NCBI GenBank assembly: GCA_024449915.1
Contig: JAMZAV010000056.1
Span: 496,001 to 560,000 of the forward strand
From: Sweltsa coloradensis
Taxonomy: Eukaryota; Arthropoda; Insecta; Plecoptera; Chloroperlidae
Direction of reading: 5' to 3'
Length of the DNA stretch: 64,000 nucleotides
Shown here: positions 62,813 to 64,000 of the stretch, in pieces
Position numbering within the stretch: the first letter of the stretch is position 1
Layout of the letters: each line of letters starts with the position of its first letter
The notes under the pieces: model-generated
The model's input: the letters and a program-made list of their open reading frames with translations, nothing else
Database searches by the model: none
What the model was told of the DNA's origin: nothing
Made by a program: the position numbers and the translations under genes

Positions 62813-64000
62813 ATAAATCTAATAACTTATAGATGCAGACAAAACAATGAACAAAATTTAAGTAAAAATTTGAAATAGTAATAGCAATAATGAAATTATT
62901 ACCCAACAATTTTGGTAACAAAAAAAAAGAATTTTTAATGCAATTAAATTTAATTGAATCAAAAATAAAATAAAGTGGTGAAAAAAAGGAAAGGAAAGGA
63001 AAGGGGAAAAAAAGAAAGAAAGAAAAAAAATCATTAAAAAAGAAAAACGAAAAGAAAAAACTGATTCATTAGACGAACCCACTCAAACGAATACGAGGTT
63101 TGCCAAAAAAATCGGGAAAACAGCAAATCAGGGAGTAATCAAACTTTCGTGGAAGAAACCACCGAACGCGAATCTTCATTCTTGTGTCCAAATCTTGATA
63201 ACAATTTAGTACAAAAGATCTTGACTCTAATATATAATTATATCAGATAGGCCTATATAATTATTTAAAATTGTTCAAGACAAAAAATGTCAATGTAAAA
63301 ATAAAAATGTCTAGTGTTTTGTGCATTTTAGAATTCGCATAAGAAATTTCAAATTTTCTCCAGAGCGTCGTACAAATTAATGTGAGTACTTAAGAGCGAG
63401 AGAATACATTGTCTCGTGAAGACTCTTAAGAAATAAAAATTATCATCAAAAATTCCTTTATACTGTTTTTTTATTTAGTGGAGTAATGTAAGTTATATTT
63501 ACTGTCATCATTTGTACAACAGTTCTATACTTTAATAGAATAGACGTAAAATAAATAAATAAAAACACCCTTACAATAGCAATAACAACAAATCATCCTC
63601 TTTAAGCCATAACTTCATATCTAGGACATACTAATAAAGTTATTGGTAACTTGTAACGCTTGTGTCATGTCCATAAACCCTTGGTTAGATCGCTCCATGT
63701 TGCGTTTTCCCAACATAAAATCCCACGTCAAACTATAATCTTATGAAATATTTACGATGTAGCAATTTCATCCTCTTATGATACATTGTTTTGAGTTGAA
63801 AACCCTTAATATTTGAGACGTTTTGTCAATAAAAGTCGATAATCGAAAACGATTTGATTCGATAGTATTTCGATAAAACTCGAATGTATGTTTCGGGTCG
63901 GGACTGAGCGACTGTCGTTTGTTTCTCGGAGTAGCGTAATAAAGATGTATTTTTGGGTAAACGTGAGGAAATCAATAGACAGGGGTGTCAAAATTTCCGT
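62813..64000. other. AT-rich stretch without recognisable gene
   Basis: A-rich simple sequence at 62930-63060 (AAAGGAAAGG, AAAGAAAG words). Another tail fragment (AATAGACGTAAAATAAATAA) is at about 63537. No exon recognised. Confidence 0.45.

Overview
This is a window of a repeat-rich, AT-rich animal (invertebrate metazoan) nuclear genome. Evidence: spliced genes with GT-AG introns, a TATA promoter and AATAAA polyadenylation signals, a complete BEL/Pao-type LTR retrotransposon, several tRNA-derived SINEs, a 5S rRNA-derived SINE, Helitron-like and hAT-like non-autonomous elements, and abundant simple repeats. The phylum cannot be fixed from the sequence alone.

Two host genes are visible and converge. 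(1) Plus strand, 5034-13050: a six-exon gene for a secreted immunoglobulin-superfamily protein. It has a signal peptide, three Ig-like domains, a Thr-rich stalk and an Ala/Glu/Lys coiled coil. It has a TATA box at 4952 and a polyA signal at 13112, but its last two exons carry three single-base frame breaks. (2) Minus strand, from exon A at 47355 to a stop codon at 20206: the 3' part of a gene for a cysteine-rich extracellular protein with a hydrophobic, GPI-anchor-like C-terminus. Four exons (47355-47130, 32506-32418, 22293-22051, 20315-20206) join with matching phases across about 27 kb. Upstream exons appear to lie outside the window.

An intron of gene 2 holds a young BEL/Pao element (24919-31614): LTRs of 500 and 493 bp, 5-bp target duplication AGTAG, Gag-protease, reverse transcriptase, RNase H and integrase, no env. 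Its pol region is broken in many places although the LTRs are almost identical. Together with the single-base breaks in gene 1 this suggests indel errors in the assembly.

Most of the rest is mobile DNA. There are six copies of SINE-A (tRNA head with CTG-type anticodon loop), about nine full or partial copies of SINE-B (tRNA head with CCA-type loop), and many copies of a GAC-rich SINE-C body. Two GAC-rich elements carry the same 3' tail as a 5S-derived SINE. Helitron-like elements with asymmetric terminal inverted repeats include a tandem dimer in intron 5 of gene 1 and one nested in a SINE-B. There are also two hAT-like MITEs with 8-bp duplications, a TA-flanked MITE, a MITE with a 3-bp duplication, six palindromic (foldback) elements, minisatellites and long G/C homopolymers. 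A 20-bp motif recurs about 13 times in both orientations.

The most unusual signal is at the splice sites of gene 2. The 3' splice sites of exons B and C have been duplicated upstream as decoys, the 5' splice site of exon C has been amplified into an 8-unit 28-bp minisatellite, and a MITE sits 17 nt from the exon B acceptor.
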